Positions 1-8,668 of a stretch of 64,000 nt of DNA are shown one piece after another (position 1 is the first letter of the stretch; each line of letters begins with the position of its first letter). Made by a program: the position numbers and the translations under genes. The stretch covers positions 434,001 to 498,000 of the forward strand of contig OX365931.1 of NCBI GenBank assembly GCA_947243795.1. Direction: 5' to 3'. Source of the DNA: Saccharomyces uvarum (Eukaryota; Ascomycota; Saccharomycetes; Saccharomycetales; Saccharomycetaceae). A model generated the notes under the pieces. It had not been told where the DNA came from. It did no database searches and worked only from the letters and a program-made list of their open reading frames with translations.

Positions 1-312
1 GATGATCTTTGAAATTCCATTGTTTCTTAATGTTATAATATTACGTATATAGATTATACTAGATATTCTCCTCGTGGATTTAGGAATCCACAAAAAGGAA
101 TCTGCAATTTTGCATAATATTATAAATGGTTCTTTTCCTCTTTTTATATGTTATCATTCATTGATCCTATTACAATATCAATCCTTGCGCTTCAGCTTCC
201 ATTAATTTCGACGACAGTTTGAATCTTAATTTACTGGTCTTGTAATTTATGTCATCTTTTAACACCGTATATAATAGTAATAGATGGACGATAGTTGAAT
301 CTTGTTCCAACA
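1..312 (-). mobile_element. Solo Ty1/2-type (delta-like) LTR, minus orientation
   Basis: The sequence reads as the reverse complement of a delta LTR. Its 5' end, TGTTGGAAC, lies at 312 on the minus strand, and the typical internal stretch (AAACGCAAGGATTGAT-type) is recognisable. The other end runs to the window edge. It closely resembles the LTR at about 14783-15079, so the two belong to one family and are not very old. No internal Ty sequence is recognised to its right, so it looks like a solo LTR. Confidence 0.85.
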
Positions 313-625
313 ACAGTTAAAGTCATTGTGATTATTCTGGAGGGATGCAGGCCCCTACCCTATTCTTAGTATTATCGTCATGATATTGTTCTTCTTTGGG
401 ATCATAACCTTTGAATTCATAGGAATATATATATTTATACCACCACATAGCAAAACTCTCGCTACCACAAAGACAATGCAAGACCCTTATTGCTCCCGTA
501 AATCTTCTCTTGAATGGAATTAAGTGATATTTGATGGAATTATTATTAGAGGGAAATATAACGGGAAACTGGCACTCTTTTTCTGCTGAAAGAGTGTAAC
601 GAGCAAGAGGAAAGCCACCTGCAAA

Positions 626-635
626 TAGCCGCCGA
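626..635 (+). promoter_or_regulatory. URS1-type Ume6 site
   Basis: TAGCCGCCGA is an exact match to the URS1 consensus bound by Ume6, which represses early meiotic genes in mitotic cells. No meiotic gene is recognised beside it. Only the small ORF at 798-1055 lies near, and this copy is downstream of that ORF. A single 10-bp match could be chance. Confidence 0.4.
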
Positions 636-747
636 TGTCAGAAGTGACTTCATAAGGAAATATTGCAATGTGGAAAAATGGAATTGGCCGAACCCTCTAT
701 ATTTGGTACCAGAACTTCATTATTGAAAAACAAGACCGTATGCCTAC

Positions 748-753
<6 letters not shown>

Positions 754-793
<40 letters not shown>
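754..793. repeat. (TA)n microsatellite
   Basis: An almost pure TA dinucleotide tract of about 40 bp lies just past the stop of the small ORF at 798-1055. Its length is likely to vary between strains. Confidence 0.9.
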
Positions 794-795
<2 letters not shown>

Positions 796-797
796 TG

Positions 798-1055
798 TTA
801 TAAGCCGTCTAAAATACTGTATAATTCCGGAATTAAGTCATCCTGGAAGAGAGCGTCAAGTTCAGGATCGCCGGTAGTCAAATTTGAAGACACTGAGATT
901 GAATGAAGCAGTAGTCCCAACGAATCGATGTTATTGTCGAGTACTTGCTCGATTTCTTCTTCTGATTTGCTTTCCTTGTCTTCAATGGGGGAACAATGAT
1001 ATTTACCAATGTACGAGATAACTAAAAGTGCTTGGAAGATAATAGGAGCGTACAT
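798..1055 (-). CDS. Possible small secreted or membrane protein, 85 aa, unknown
   Basis: I do not recognise this ORF. It starts with ATG at 1055 and encodes 85 residues. Residues about 4-16 (APIIFQALLVISY) form a hydrophobic segment like a short signal peptide or signal anchor. It is followed by an acidic, Ser/Glu-rich region, an Asn-Leu-Thr glycosylation sequon near residue 58, and an acidic C-terminus. A URS1-type site lies about 210 bp upstream of the start. It is surrounded by LTR remnants and has no orthologue that I can name at this place in S. cerevisiae. It may be a lineage-specific gene or a chance ORF. Confidence 0.35.
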   Translation of the reverse strand: MYAPIIFQALLVISYIGKYHCSPIEDKESKSEEEIEQVLDNNIDSLGLLLHSISVSSNLTTGDPELDALFQDDLIPELYSILDGL

Positions 1056-1262
1056 TATAAGGAGTGAGAAATGCTTTCCTTAGGTCGAGAGAGTACTAAA
1101 AATAATTTTATTTTTACTGTAATTATTGATAGTCTTAGTATACTTACACTTTGTGAAGTTGTTTTTAGGGATGCCTTCGGAACCCTGCCGGCTTTCCTTT
1201 TGACGGTTGTTCAGTTCGACACACTCACTTGTGAAAAATAAATTGTGTGCCTTCTACAAGTC

Positions 1263-1272
1263 TAGCCGCCGA
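1263..1272 (+). promoter_or_regulatory. URS1-type Ume6 site upstream of the small ORF
   Basis: A second exact TAGCCGCCGA lies about 210 bp before the ATG of the minus-strand ORF at 798-1055. That is a normal distance for a yeast promoter element. If functional, it would make that ORF meiosis-regulated through Ume6. Confidence 0.45.
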
Positions 1273-1326
1273 AGCGTTTGTTTCAAAGAAATAATCAACA
1301 CTGTCGCAAGCGCCGAACATAGAGAG

Positions 1327-1648
1327 TGTTGGAATATAAATATGTTGGAATATAAATCAACTATCACCTAATAGCTAGTATTTATGTTAGTAATATATTA
1401 TCATATACGGTGTAAGAAGATGACGCAAAGTTTGAGAAACAGTCATCAAAATTAGTGGAAGCTGAAACGCAAGGATTGATAATGTAATAGGATCAATGAA
1501 TGATAACATATAAAACGATGATAATAATGTCTATAGAATGATGTAAAATTACAGATTCCTTTTTGTGGATTCCTAAATCCTCGAGGAGAACTTCTAGTAT
1601 ATTCTATATACATAATATTATTGTCTTACGAACAATGGAATCCCAACA
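1327..1648 (+). mobile_element. Ty1/2-type delta LTR with a trace of internal sequence
   Basis: A delta-like LTR in plus orientation runs from TGTTGGAATATAAATC at 1343 to GGAATCCCAACA at 1648. The first 16 bp are repeated in tandem just upstream, from 1327. The few tens of bases after 1648 resemble the gag-start leader of Ty1, and then recognisable homology ends. It is a fossil: one LTR plus a short internal remnant, with the rest of the element lost. Confidence 0.85.
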
Positions 1649-2229
1649 ATTATCACCAGATTCATACAATTCTCAGAGAGAGTAGCTGTTTGTGTGTTAA
1701 TCCTTTCTTCAATTTGGCTGTTTTCATCTGTAAATGATAAAATCATCAGCTCTTGAAGAAAGTTGTATGTAGGATTCTTATAACATGAACTACATGCCTC
1801 AGTCGTAACTGATCGAGTTGGAAAATGAACCGGATAGAATCTCGTGCTTTTTCTCCGCAATTTTCTTTGGCTTGAGCTATTACTCCTCATGGGATAAATA
1901 ATCTCGTGCTTTCGGAGCCCTTGCATCTCTTCTCAGCGAGACTTCGGAAACTCGATATGGGTCTCCACATATATCAACATATACTTCCGGTTTGAATAGA
2001 TAGTGATTCCGTTTTCGTTCCATTCTTCAGTCAAATTTTAGATTAAAATTAAGCGATAATACGATAAGATGTTTCGTATCTTTTTACTTTTACCCGAACG
2101 GGTATCTTCCCATATGCGTAAGCACAGTTCAGGATATATAGCAATACCCAAATCGACCAATTGTTTCATATGATAGTTAAAATGAGCTGATGTTCATAAT
2201 AGTTGTAATTTTAGACCTGTAAAACGTGA
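1649..2229. other. Inter-LTR stretch, no gene seen
   Basis: Apart from the short Ty leader remnant at its left edge, I recognise nothing here. A minus-strand ORF of about 100 codons runs into the LTR and looks fortuitous. Confidence 0.5.
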
Positions 2230-2543
2230 TGATTGGTTCTGCGATTTTATTTTCGTTAAACCTAATGATAATGTTTATAAAGTCATATTGGAGGGTCTCC
2301 TCATTGATTGAGGAATCTACAAGAAGAAGTTAGCAATTTTAAATAATATATAAGTAGTTATGTTCTCAGTTTGTACGATATTTTTCGTGAAGTTTATTAA
2401 ATTATCAATTCTTGCGTCTAAGATTCCACGGAATTAAATTCGATGACAGTTTGAATCTTTCTTACAGGCCTTTTAATTTATGTCATCTTTTGACACCGTA
2501 TATAATATTAATAGATGGACGAGGGTTGAATATTATTCCAACA
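2230..2543 (-). mobile_element. Old, diverged delta-like LTR, minus orientation
   Basis: The sequence resembles the LTR at 1-312 but is clearly more diverged. Shared blocks include the region matching TGTCATCTTTTGACACCG and the terminal ATTCCAACA at 2543. Its right-hand limit is clear and its left-hand limit is approximate. It is the oldest of the delta-type copies in the window. Confidence 0.7.
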
Positions 2544-2550
2544 ATGTATG

Positions 2551-2610
2551 CCCGAAATCACCTATTCCAACACTAACATCAATCCTACTGTTGGAATAAG
2601 TAATTTCGGG
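2551..2610. repeat. Imperfect inverted repeat made of LTR-end-like arms
   Basis: Two 22-bp arms (2551-2572 and 2589-2610), inverted and matching at 20 of 22 positions, flank a 16-bp spacer. Each arm contains TGTTGGAATA, the start motif of delta-type LTRs, so this may be two LTR tips left head to head. Confidence 0.7.
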
Positions 2611-2655
2611 TATATAGTATAAGTCGATTTAACTATATTTATCTTTATATTTTAA

Positions 2656-2993
2656 TGTTGTATTACGGGCTCGAGTAATACCAGAGTCTTATTAGGAGAG
2701 TAACTTGTTGTCAAGACGTATTATCAACTTAATTCACGGATTGTTACTTATCCTATATATTCTATATAAGATCTAAGTTATACTAAAGGGTGGAAGCGCG
2801 GAATCTCGGATCTAACTATGTTCAGGTATTTATACGTTTGGATGGTTCGTCAAGGAAGCTAGGAGCTGCCTTGATATACTCAAGTTTGTATGTCTCATAA
2901 TACGGTTGTTTCATATGTGTTTCATAGATATTTCTTTTGATCATTTAGGGTAATATTAATTAATGCTGAGATATCCAATTTTGAGGTACAAAA
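2656..2993 (-). mobile_element. Ty3-type sigma LTR next to tRNA-Ser
   Basis: This is a full-length sigma-like LTR (338 bp; S. cerevisiae sigma is about 340 bp) in minus orientation. It begins TGTTGTATTACGGGCTCGAG at 2656. Its right end lies about 15 bp before the mature 5' end of the tRNA at 3009, the placement expected from Ty3, which integrates at Pol III start sites. The flanking 5-mers TTTAA and TCTAA differ at one base, consistent with an aged target-site duplication. It is a solo LTR with no Ty3 body. Confidence 0.9.
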
Positions 2994-3008
2994 TCTAACA
3001 TATTTCAA

Positions 3009-3090
3009 GGCAACTTGGCCGAGTGGTTAAGGCGAAAGATTAGAAATCTTTTGGGCTCTGCCCGCGCAGGTTCAAATCCTGCAGTTGTCG
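3009..3090 (+). tRNA. tS(AGA): tRNA-Ser (anticodon AGA)
   Basis: An 82-nt sequence from GGCAACTTGGCCGAGTGG to GCAGTTGTCG folds as a class II tRNA. It has acceptor arms GGCAACT/AGTTGTC, an A box, an anticodon stem around AGA at 3042-3044, a long variable arm, and a B box at GGTTCAAATCC. It reads UCU/UCC/UCA codons after inosine modification of A34. No intron is present and a T run follows as Pol III terminator. The sigma LTR upstream is the usual Ty3 partner. Confidence 0.97.
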
Positions 3091-3098
3091 TTATTTTT
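3091..3098 (+). terminator. Pol III terminator of tRNA-Ser
   Basis: A T-rich run (TTATTTTTTG) directly follows the tRNA 3' end, as expected for Pol III termination. Confidence 0.6.
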
Positions 3099-3158
3099 TG
3101 TTTTTCACATCAATATATTATTGGCATTAGGGTAACCGTTGATCAATCATTTTTCCCC

Positions 3159-3167
3159 GGTGGCAAA
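3159..3167 (+). promoter_or_regulatory. PACE box (Rpn4 site) of RPT2
   Basis: GGTGGCAAA is an exact match to the proteasome-associated control element. It lies about 120 bp before the RPT2 start. Rpn4 uses this element to co-induce 26S proteasome subunit genes, so its presence fits the downstream gene. Confidence 0.9.
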
Positions 3168-3285
3168 ATGTACCAGCTTTTTGCAGTAAGAGTTCCATGT
3201 CTGTCTGTAGAAATAAAGTATATTAAACATTAACACGGAGTCAAGCAAAGACCAAAAGGAGCCAGTGTGTATAGCAAAATTTAAA

Positions 3286-4599
3286 ATGGGTCAAGGTGTA
3301 TCATCAGGACAAGACAAAAAGAAAAAGAAGGGTTCCAATCAAAAACCCAAGTATGAACCTCCTGTTCAATCAAAATTTGGTCGTAAAAAAAGAAAAGGAG
3401 GTCCAGCTACAGCTGAGAAATTACCCAACATATATCCAAGTACTCGTTGTAAATTAAAGCTTCTAAGGATGGAACGAATTAAAGACCATTTGTTATTAGA
3501 AGAAGAATTCGTCTCTAACTCTGAAATTTTGAAACCATTTGAGAAAAAGCAAGAGGAGGAAAAGAAGCAATTGGAAGAAATACGTGGGAACCCATTGAGC
3601 ATTGGGACCCTAGAAGAAATTATAGACGATGATCATGCGATAGTAACAAGTCCAACCATGCCAGATTATTACGTATCTATCTTATCCTTTGTTGACAAAG
3701 AATTACTAGAACCTGGGTGTTCTGTACTGTTACATCATAAAACTATGTCCATTGTAGGCGTTTTACAAGACGATGCTGATCCAATGGTTTCGGTGATGAA
3801 AATGGATAAGTCACCAACAGAATCGTACAGTGATATCGGTGGTTTAGAAGCTCAAATTCAAGAAATAAAGGAATCCGTGGAATTACCATTAACACACCCA
3901 GAGTTATACGAAGAGATGGGTATTAAACCTCCTAAGGGTGTGATTCTATATGGTGCTCCAGGTACAGGTAAAACATTGCTAGCAAAAGCTGTTGCAAATC
4001 AGACATCGGCAACATTCTTAAGAATTGTCGGTTCTGAGTTGATCCAAAAATATTTAGGAGATGGACCCAGGTTATGTAGGCAAATTTTCAAAGTAGCCGG
4101 TGAAAACGCTCCAAGTATTGTCTTTATTGATGAAATCGATGCCATTGGTACTAAGAGATACGATTCCAACAGTGGTGGTGAAAAAGAAATCCAAAGAACC
4201 ATGTTGGAATTGTTAAACCAGTTGGATGGGTTTGACGATAGAGGTGATGTAAAGGTCATTATGGCTACTAATAAGATTGAGACACTAGATCCAGCATTGA
4301 TTAGACCTGGTAGAATCGATCGTAAGATTCTATTTGAAAATCCTGATCTAAGTACTAAGAGGAAGATTCTAGGAATTCATACTTCGAAGATGAATCTGAG
4401 TGAGGATGTTAATCTTGAAACATTGGTAACGACAAAGGACGATTTATCAGGTGCAGATATTCAAGCTATGTGTACGGAAGCAGGTTTATTAGCTCTTAGA
4501 GAAAGAAGAATGCAAGTCACTGCAGAGGATTTCAAACAAGCTAAGGAAAGAGTCATGAAGAATAAGGTTGAAGAGAATCTAGAAGGTTTATACTTGTGA
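3286..4599 (+). CDS. RPT2: 26S proteasome regulatory subunit Rpt2 (AAA ATPase)
   Basis: Rpt2 is one of six AAA ATPases in the base of the 19S regulatory particle. It unfolds substrates and gates the 20S channel. The 437-residue product matches the S. cerevisiae length. The start at 3286 gives MGQG, the known N-myristoylation signal; an upstream in-frame extension would begin with GTG and hide it. Visible parts are the N-terminal coiled coil and OB region, Walker A GAPGTGKT at 223-230 (K229), Walker B IVFIDEID at 278-285, the AAA second region of homology, and a C-terminal LYL (HbYX type) that docks into the alpha ring. A PACE box precedes it. It belongs to the chromosome IV left-arm block next to PTC1. 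Confidence 0.98.
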   Translation: MGQGVSSGQDKKKKKGSNQKPKYEPPVQSKFGRKKRKGGPATAEKLPNIYPSTRCKLKLLRMERIKDHLLLEEEFVSNSEILKPFEKKQEEEKKQLEEIRGNPLSIGTLEEIIDDDHAIVTSPTMPDYYVSILSFVDKELLEPGCSVLLHHKTMSIVGVLQDDADPMVSVMKMDKSPTESYSDIGGLEAQIQEIKESVELPLTHPELYEEMGIKPPKGVILYGAPGTGKTLLAKAVANQTSATFLRIVGSELIQKYLGDGPRLCRQIFKVAGENAPSIVFIDEIDAIGTKRYDSNSGGEKEIQRTMLELLNQLDGFDDRGDVKVIMATNKIETLDPALIRPGRIDRKILFENPDLSTKRKILGIHTSKMNLSEDVNLETLVTTKDDLSGADIQAMCTEAGLLALRERRMQVTAEDFKQAKERVMKNKVEENLEGLYL

Positions 4600-5192
4600 T
4601 GCACATATACACTGCTTCTATATTAGATTTATATATATAGATCACATTTCAAAACTACATATTACATCATAAACACTTCTTGTCACGTGTAAAATTTGTT
4701 TCAAAAAAATGATACGCGTAGGTAAGATAGTTGGCTGGGTCTTCGCGAGTTCTTCCCGCAAAGGAAAGAAAAAGAAATCAGTTAGAAATGCCAAGTGGAA
4801 ATTTGATCTTACCTTTGACATATTCTGCGCTAAAATACTAGGTGTATATTTGCAAAGTGAAGTATCGTAAAGGACATCTATTTGTTTTATTAAAGTATTT
4901 TTGTTTGTGATTCAATCTTTTGACTGATATAGTTTTACTTCAAGATTTCGTCCAAGTTCACAAGCTATTTTTAAACAGCAGAGTCCATAACGTAACATAT
5001 TTTTAGTTGTTATAGCTACGGAAACTTATTCATTCTCAGCGTTGTTTGCATTGAATTGAACCATCAGCAGTGAGATTGATTGAAGGCTGACCGATTTTCC
5101 ATTATTTACTTAATTTACGAGATTTGGGACATCTCTACTTTTCCCCACCACACCTTTCAAGCACTGCATTCATTCTTTAAAACCCGCTAATA
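4600..5192. other. RPT2-PTC1 intergenic region
   Basis: About 590 bp contain the RPT2 3' end and the PTC1 promoter. Several A/T-rich runs are present. No gene or named site was recognised. Confidence 0.6.
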
Positions 5193-6038
5193 ATGAGCAA
5201 CGAATCTGAAACTTTAGAAGGACCGGAAACACCCTATGACATAAGTTACAGAGTTGGTGTAGCGGAAAATAAAAACTCAAAGTTCCGTAGAACGATGGAA
5301 GATGTTCATACATACGTTAAAAATTTCGCATCAAGATTAGATTGGGGTTATTTTGCGGTCTTCGACGGGCACGCAGGTATTCAAGCCTCAAAATGGTGCG
5401 GTAAGCATCTTCATACAATTATAGAACAAAACATCTTAGCCGATGAAGCGCGAGATGTTAGGGATGTATTGAATGATTCATTTCTTACCATTGATAGAGA
5501 AATTAATACTAAGCTTTTAGGAAATAGTGGCTGTACCGCTGCGGTTTGTGTAATACGTTGGGAGTTGCCCGATGCAGCCTCTAAAGATTCAATGGATTTA
5601 ACTCAGCATCAAAGAAAGTTATATACAGCAAACGTAGGTGATTCTCGAATAGTACTGTTTAGAAATGGGAACAGCATAAGACTGACATATGATCACAAGG
5701 CATCAGACTCCTTGGAAATGCAAAGAGTTGAACAGGCAGGCGGACTAATAATGAAAAGTCGTGTAAATGGTATGCTAGCAGTAACGAGATCATTAGGCGA
5801 TAAATTTTTCGATACGTTAGTAGTAGGAAGCCCATTCACAACCAGTGTGGAAATAACTTCTGAGGATAAATTTTTAATTTTAGCATGCGATGGATTATGG
5901 GATGTTATTGATGATCAAGATGCATGTGAACTAATCAAGGACATTAATGAGCCTAACGAAGCTGCAAAAGTTTTGGTTAGATATGCTTTGGAGAATGGCA
6001 CAACAGATAATGTGACAGTAATGGTTGTCTTCCTCTGA
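5193..6038 (+). CDS. PTC1: Type 2C protein phosphatase Ptc1
   Basis: Ptc1 is a Mg/Mn-dependent Ser/Thr phosphatase that dephosphorylates Hog1 in the osmosensing pathway. It also affects organelle inheritance and TORC1 signalling. The 281 residues equal the S. cerevisiae length. PP2C motifs are in order: RTMEDVH near 33-39, the metal-binding FDGHAG (D58), ANVGDSRIVL, LACDGLWDVIDD and the terminal DNVTVMVVFL. The ATG at 5193 is the first in frame. There is no N- or C-terminal extension, as in the budding-yeast enzyme. Confidence 0.97.
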   Translation: MSNESETLEGPETPYDISYRVGVAENKNSKFRRTMEDVHTYVKNFASRLDWGYFAVFDGHAGIQASKWCGKHLHTIIEQNILADEARDVRDVLNDSFLTIDREINTKLLGNSGCTAAVCVIRWELPDAASKDSMDLTQHQRKLYTANVGDSRIVLFRNGNSIRLTYDHKASDSLEMQRVEQAGGLIMKSRVNGMLAVTRSLGDKFFDTLVVGSPFTTSVEITSEDKFLILACDGLWDVIDDQDACELIKDINEPNEAAKVLVRYALENGTTDNVTVMVVFL

Positions 6039-6334
6039 AGATTTTTTTTTTGCCGCAGAATTAAAAAAAAGTGTGCATAGATAGAGGAATATTCAATGAT
6101 TATGTATATGTGTATGTACAGACCTATCGAATCTACTTGCGTGCACCCCTTCTGTATGGTAACCAAGGTTTTGGCGTTATAAATTTTTTTTCCGTTTGGT
6201 ATAAGGTAATCAGAAAAGGAGGAAGAAGTATGATCATTAATCAAGAACATATGTACCCTTTATATTGTCATAGATACTTGCAAGAGTGAATGTGTAGGAT
6301 GATCTATGATACAGTAAATAACAAAAGAATAAAG

Positions 6335-7489
6335 CTATATACTGAAGCCACTAAGGTCCAATTCGCCATTATCCCCTGTCGTTGACCAGTCGATATTTAA
6401 GTCGTTGAAATCATTCAATGTCAAATATTCATCACCGTTGTCAGCTGGAGGAGGGTTATCTCCAGCATTGGGGATGTTTGCTGTCTGTAAGTCATTACTG
6501 CCTATGCTGTTTCCATTGTTATTGGTGTTATTGTTGTCATTGCTGTTGTTGTTATCGTTGTTATCGTTGTTGTTGGTGGTGGTGGTGGTGGTGTTGGTGT
6601 TAACGGTATTATTCTTGTTGCTATTGCCACTAGTATTCGTACTCATATTAGTATTAACAGAGGGTGTATTTATATCATTGTTGGTATTAGCTAGATTATT
6701 ATCGCCAAGACCCTTCGTACTGTCCGGTGGTGCATTGAAGGCCGTTGAGTCGAAAGCAGCATTATCGAGTCCTGAAAACATCGAGATGTCCATGGAATTC
6801 AAATCATTAAACATCGCATCCGAAGGCTGCCCTTGCTGACCTTGACTTTGAGTAGCGGCTACAGGGGAGAAATTAGTGCCATTAGTAGCAGCATTATTTG
6901 TGTTTTCAATTTGTATTTGGTTAGAGGGTAGGGGAGGACCAAGTTCTTGATTATTCTGCCTCCTATCGTTGGTACCTGCTGTGCTTGAAGGTGCTGCTGT
7001 GGAAAAATCAATGCCGAGACCATTAGGCTCTTTTGGATTCTGCTGTTGCTGCTGTTGTTGGGAGGCTTCTTCTAGTTCATGACGTTTCTTCAATTCTTCT
7101 TGTTCTTTAAGTTTCCTTAAATTTTCCTCTTCAGCCTTTCTCATTTCGGCTTCTTCCCTTTCCTTTTCCCTCTCTTTGCCTAGTGCAGTGAGAGTCTTTA
7201 CGTATGAAGAGCTCTGGTTCAAAGAAGTCTCTAAATCATCCAGAATCCCGTGAAATAATTTGACTTTTTCTTTTAATAATTTTTGCTGAGATTGACTAAA
7301 ACCATTAGCAAGGTAAGAGCCCAACTGTACGTTTTTCAACTGCTGTTGCATCATCATTTCTGCTCCAACTTTCAAGATATCATCGAAACAAACGGTAAGC
7401 TTGTTCTTATATGTTGTCTTTGTACTTTTTCCTTGTTCTAATGAACTAGCTATGTGAACAGATGGAGCTGGGGTATTTTGAACTACCAT
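6335..7489 (-). CDS. MED2: Mediator tail subunit Med2
   Basis: Med2 is part of the Mediator tail (Med2-Med3-Med15), which contacts activators such as Gcn4 and Gal4 and helps recruit RNA polymerase II. The product has 384 residues. The conserved N-terminal 110 residues include KLTVCFDDILKVGAEMMMQQ and the helical LKEKVKLFHGILDDLE. A charged coiled-coil region (about 105-140, KERE/EEA-rich), a polyQ tract and long Asn/Thr/Asp-rich low-complexity sequence follow. The conserved tail reads YLTLNDFNDLNIDWSTTGD. It is about 45 residues shorter than the S. cerevisiae protein (about 431), the difference lying in the poly-Asn region. Its promoter is shared with divergent ATP16. Confidence 0.95.
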   Translation of the reverse strand: MVVQNTPAPSVHIASSLEQGKSTKTTYKNKLTVCFDDILKVGAEMMMQQQLKNVQLGSYLANGFSQSQQKLLKEKVKLFHGILDDLETSLNQSSSYVKTLTALGKEREKEREEAEMRKAEEENLRKLKEQEELKKRHELEEASQQQQQQQNPKEPNGLGIDFSTAAPSSTAGTNDRRQNNQELGPPLPSNQIQIENTNNAATNGTNFSPVAATQSQGQQGQPSDAMFNDLNSMDISMFSGLDNAAFDSTAFNAPPDSTKGLGDNNLANTNNDINTPSVNTNMSTNTSGNSNKNNTVNTNTTTTTTNNNDNNDNNNSNDNNNTNNNGNSIGSNDLQTANIPNAGDNPPPADNGDEYLTLNDFNDLNIDWSTTGDNGELDLSGFSI

Positions 7490-8185
7490 TGCTTTACAGT
7501 GTTTGTTTTACGGAGTGAGGTCTACCTTTAGTCGATAATATACCAAGTATTGAGATTCTGATGAACTTTCTAACATCTCTTATCCCGCTTTAAAATTTCT
7601 TATTGTCATTGAATCATCTAGCCGTCTTCCACTCTGAGCGGGTAATGGCTCAATCCCAATACTGAGGCGCTAATTCCCTATAGTGGAATAGCAATCTACG
7701 CAAGATCTGAACATCAAGTTAAATGTCTCACGAAGTTGTGCGTGATAGACTGACAGGTTTCAATCATCATCGTACCGCCGGTTCGCCTTTATTACTGCAT
7801 CTACACAAAAGGCACGCCGCATATGATAAGCTATTCGGTGACTGGGCTTCGAGTTTTGTGACGTAGATAGCTGGTAACACTTAATAAGTGCGACTAGTAG
7901 ATGCAAGTACTGCTGTCGCGACGACCATGAAGCTAATAACTTGCTGGTAGTACATTGTTTATATGGCATATATCGTGCTTATTAGATCTCGTCGCCTTTG
8001 ACGAATTCAGATGCTTCAGCCAATCAAAGCGCATTTTGAGGCCGTCTAGGAAGGGGCCGCCTCATCAATGAAGAAGTCCAAGTCAATTTAAACAGTAGGA
8101 CTCAATTAAGTACTGTACAATTTCACCATTAAAACAAATTAAAGTTCGGTTGTGAAGGTTCAAGTGTAGGCATAAAGATAAAGAA
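7490..8185. promoter_or_regulatory. Divergent MED2-ATP16 promoter region
   Basis: About 700 bp separate the two divergent start codons. A CCAATCA motif at 8020-8026 lies about 160 bp before ATP16 and fits a Hap2/3/4 site, the usual activator of respiratory genes. A minus-strand ORF of about 69 codons here looks fortuitous. Confidence 0.5.
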
Positions 8186-8668
8186 ATGTTCCGTTCGATT
8201 GTTGGCAAAAGCACCTTAAGGTCATTGAATTTCGTTGCTAAGCGTACATATGCTGAAGCTGCCGCTGCAACATCAAGTTTGAAATTGCAATTTGCGTTAC
8301 CACATGAAACTTTATATAGCGGCTCTGAAGTGACTCAAGTAAATCTGCCTGCTAAATCAGGACGTATTGGTGTTTTGGCCAACCACGTTCCTACTGTTGA
8401 ACAATTGCAACCAGGTATCGTTGAAGTTATGGAAGGCTCCAAGTCCAAGAAATTCTTCATATCCGGTGGTTTTGCGACAGTTCAACCAGACTCGCAATTG
8501 TGTGTGACTGCAATTGAAGCTTTCCCATTGGAATCCTTTTCACAAGAAAATATAAAAAATTTACTAGCAGAAGCCAACAAAAATGCAAGTTCATCAAACG
8601 CTAGAGAAGCCGCAGAAGCTGCAATCCAAATAGAAGTTTTAGAAGGCCTACAATCTGTGTTGAAGTAA
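8186..8668 (+). CDS. ATP16: Mitochondrial F1-ATP synthase delta subunit
   Basis: This is the delta subunit of the central stalk of F1-ATPase (homologous to bacterial epsilon), needed to couple proton flow to ATP synthesis in the mitochondrial matrix. The 160 residues match the family length in yeast. The N-terminal 22 or so residues (MFRSIVGKSTLRSLNFVAKR) form a basic amphipathic mitochondrial presequence. The mature domain holds the beta sandwich (LPAKSGRIGVLANHVPTVE, FFISGGFATVQPDS), followed by the C-terminal helical hairpin. The ATG at 8186 is the only start that keeps the presequence. Confidence 0.97.
   Translation: MFRSIVGKSTLRSLNFVAKRTYAEAAAATSSLKLQFALPHETLYSGSEVTQVNLPAKSGRIGVLANHVPTVEQLQPGIVEVMEGSKSKKFFISGGFATVQPDSQLCVTAIEAFPLESFSQENIKNLLAEANKNASSSNAREAAEAAIQIEVLEGLQSVLK

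Larger units (their letters stand above)
313..797. other. Gene-free stretch with a URS1-type site
   Basis: No convincing gene was seen. The stretch contains an exact TAGCCGCCGA (Ume6 URS1 consensus) at 626-635 and ends in a TA microsatellite. Confidence 0.6.

Noticed and set aside
1056-1180. A possible intron joining an upstream exon to the 85-codon ORF
   Set aside because: Only a weak TACTAAG is present, without a consensus 5' splice site or convincing acceptor.
6405-6839. A hydrophobic Leu/Val-rich ORF on the plus strand of MED2
   Set aside because: It is the complement of the Asn/Gln codon repeats of MED2. The apparent membrane segment is an artefact.
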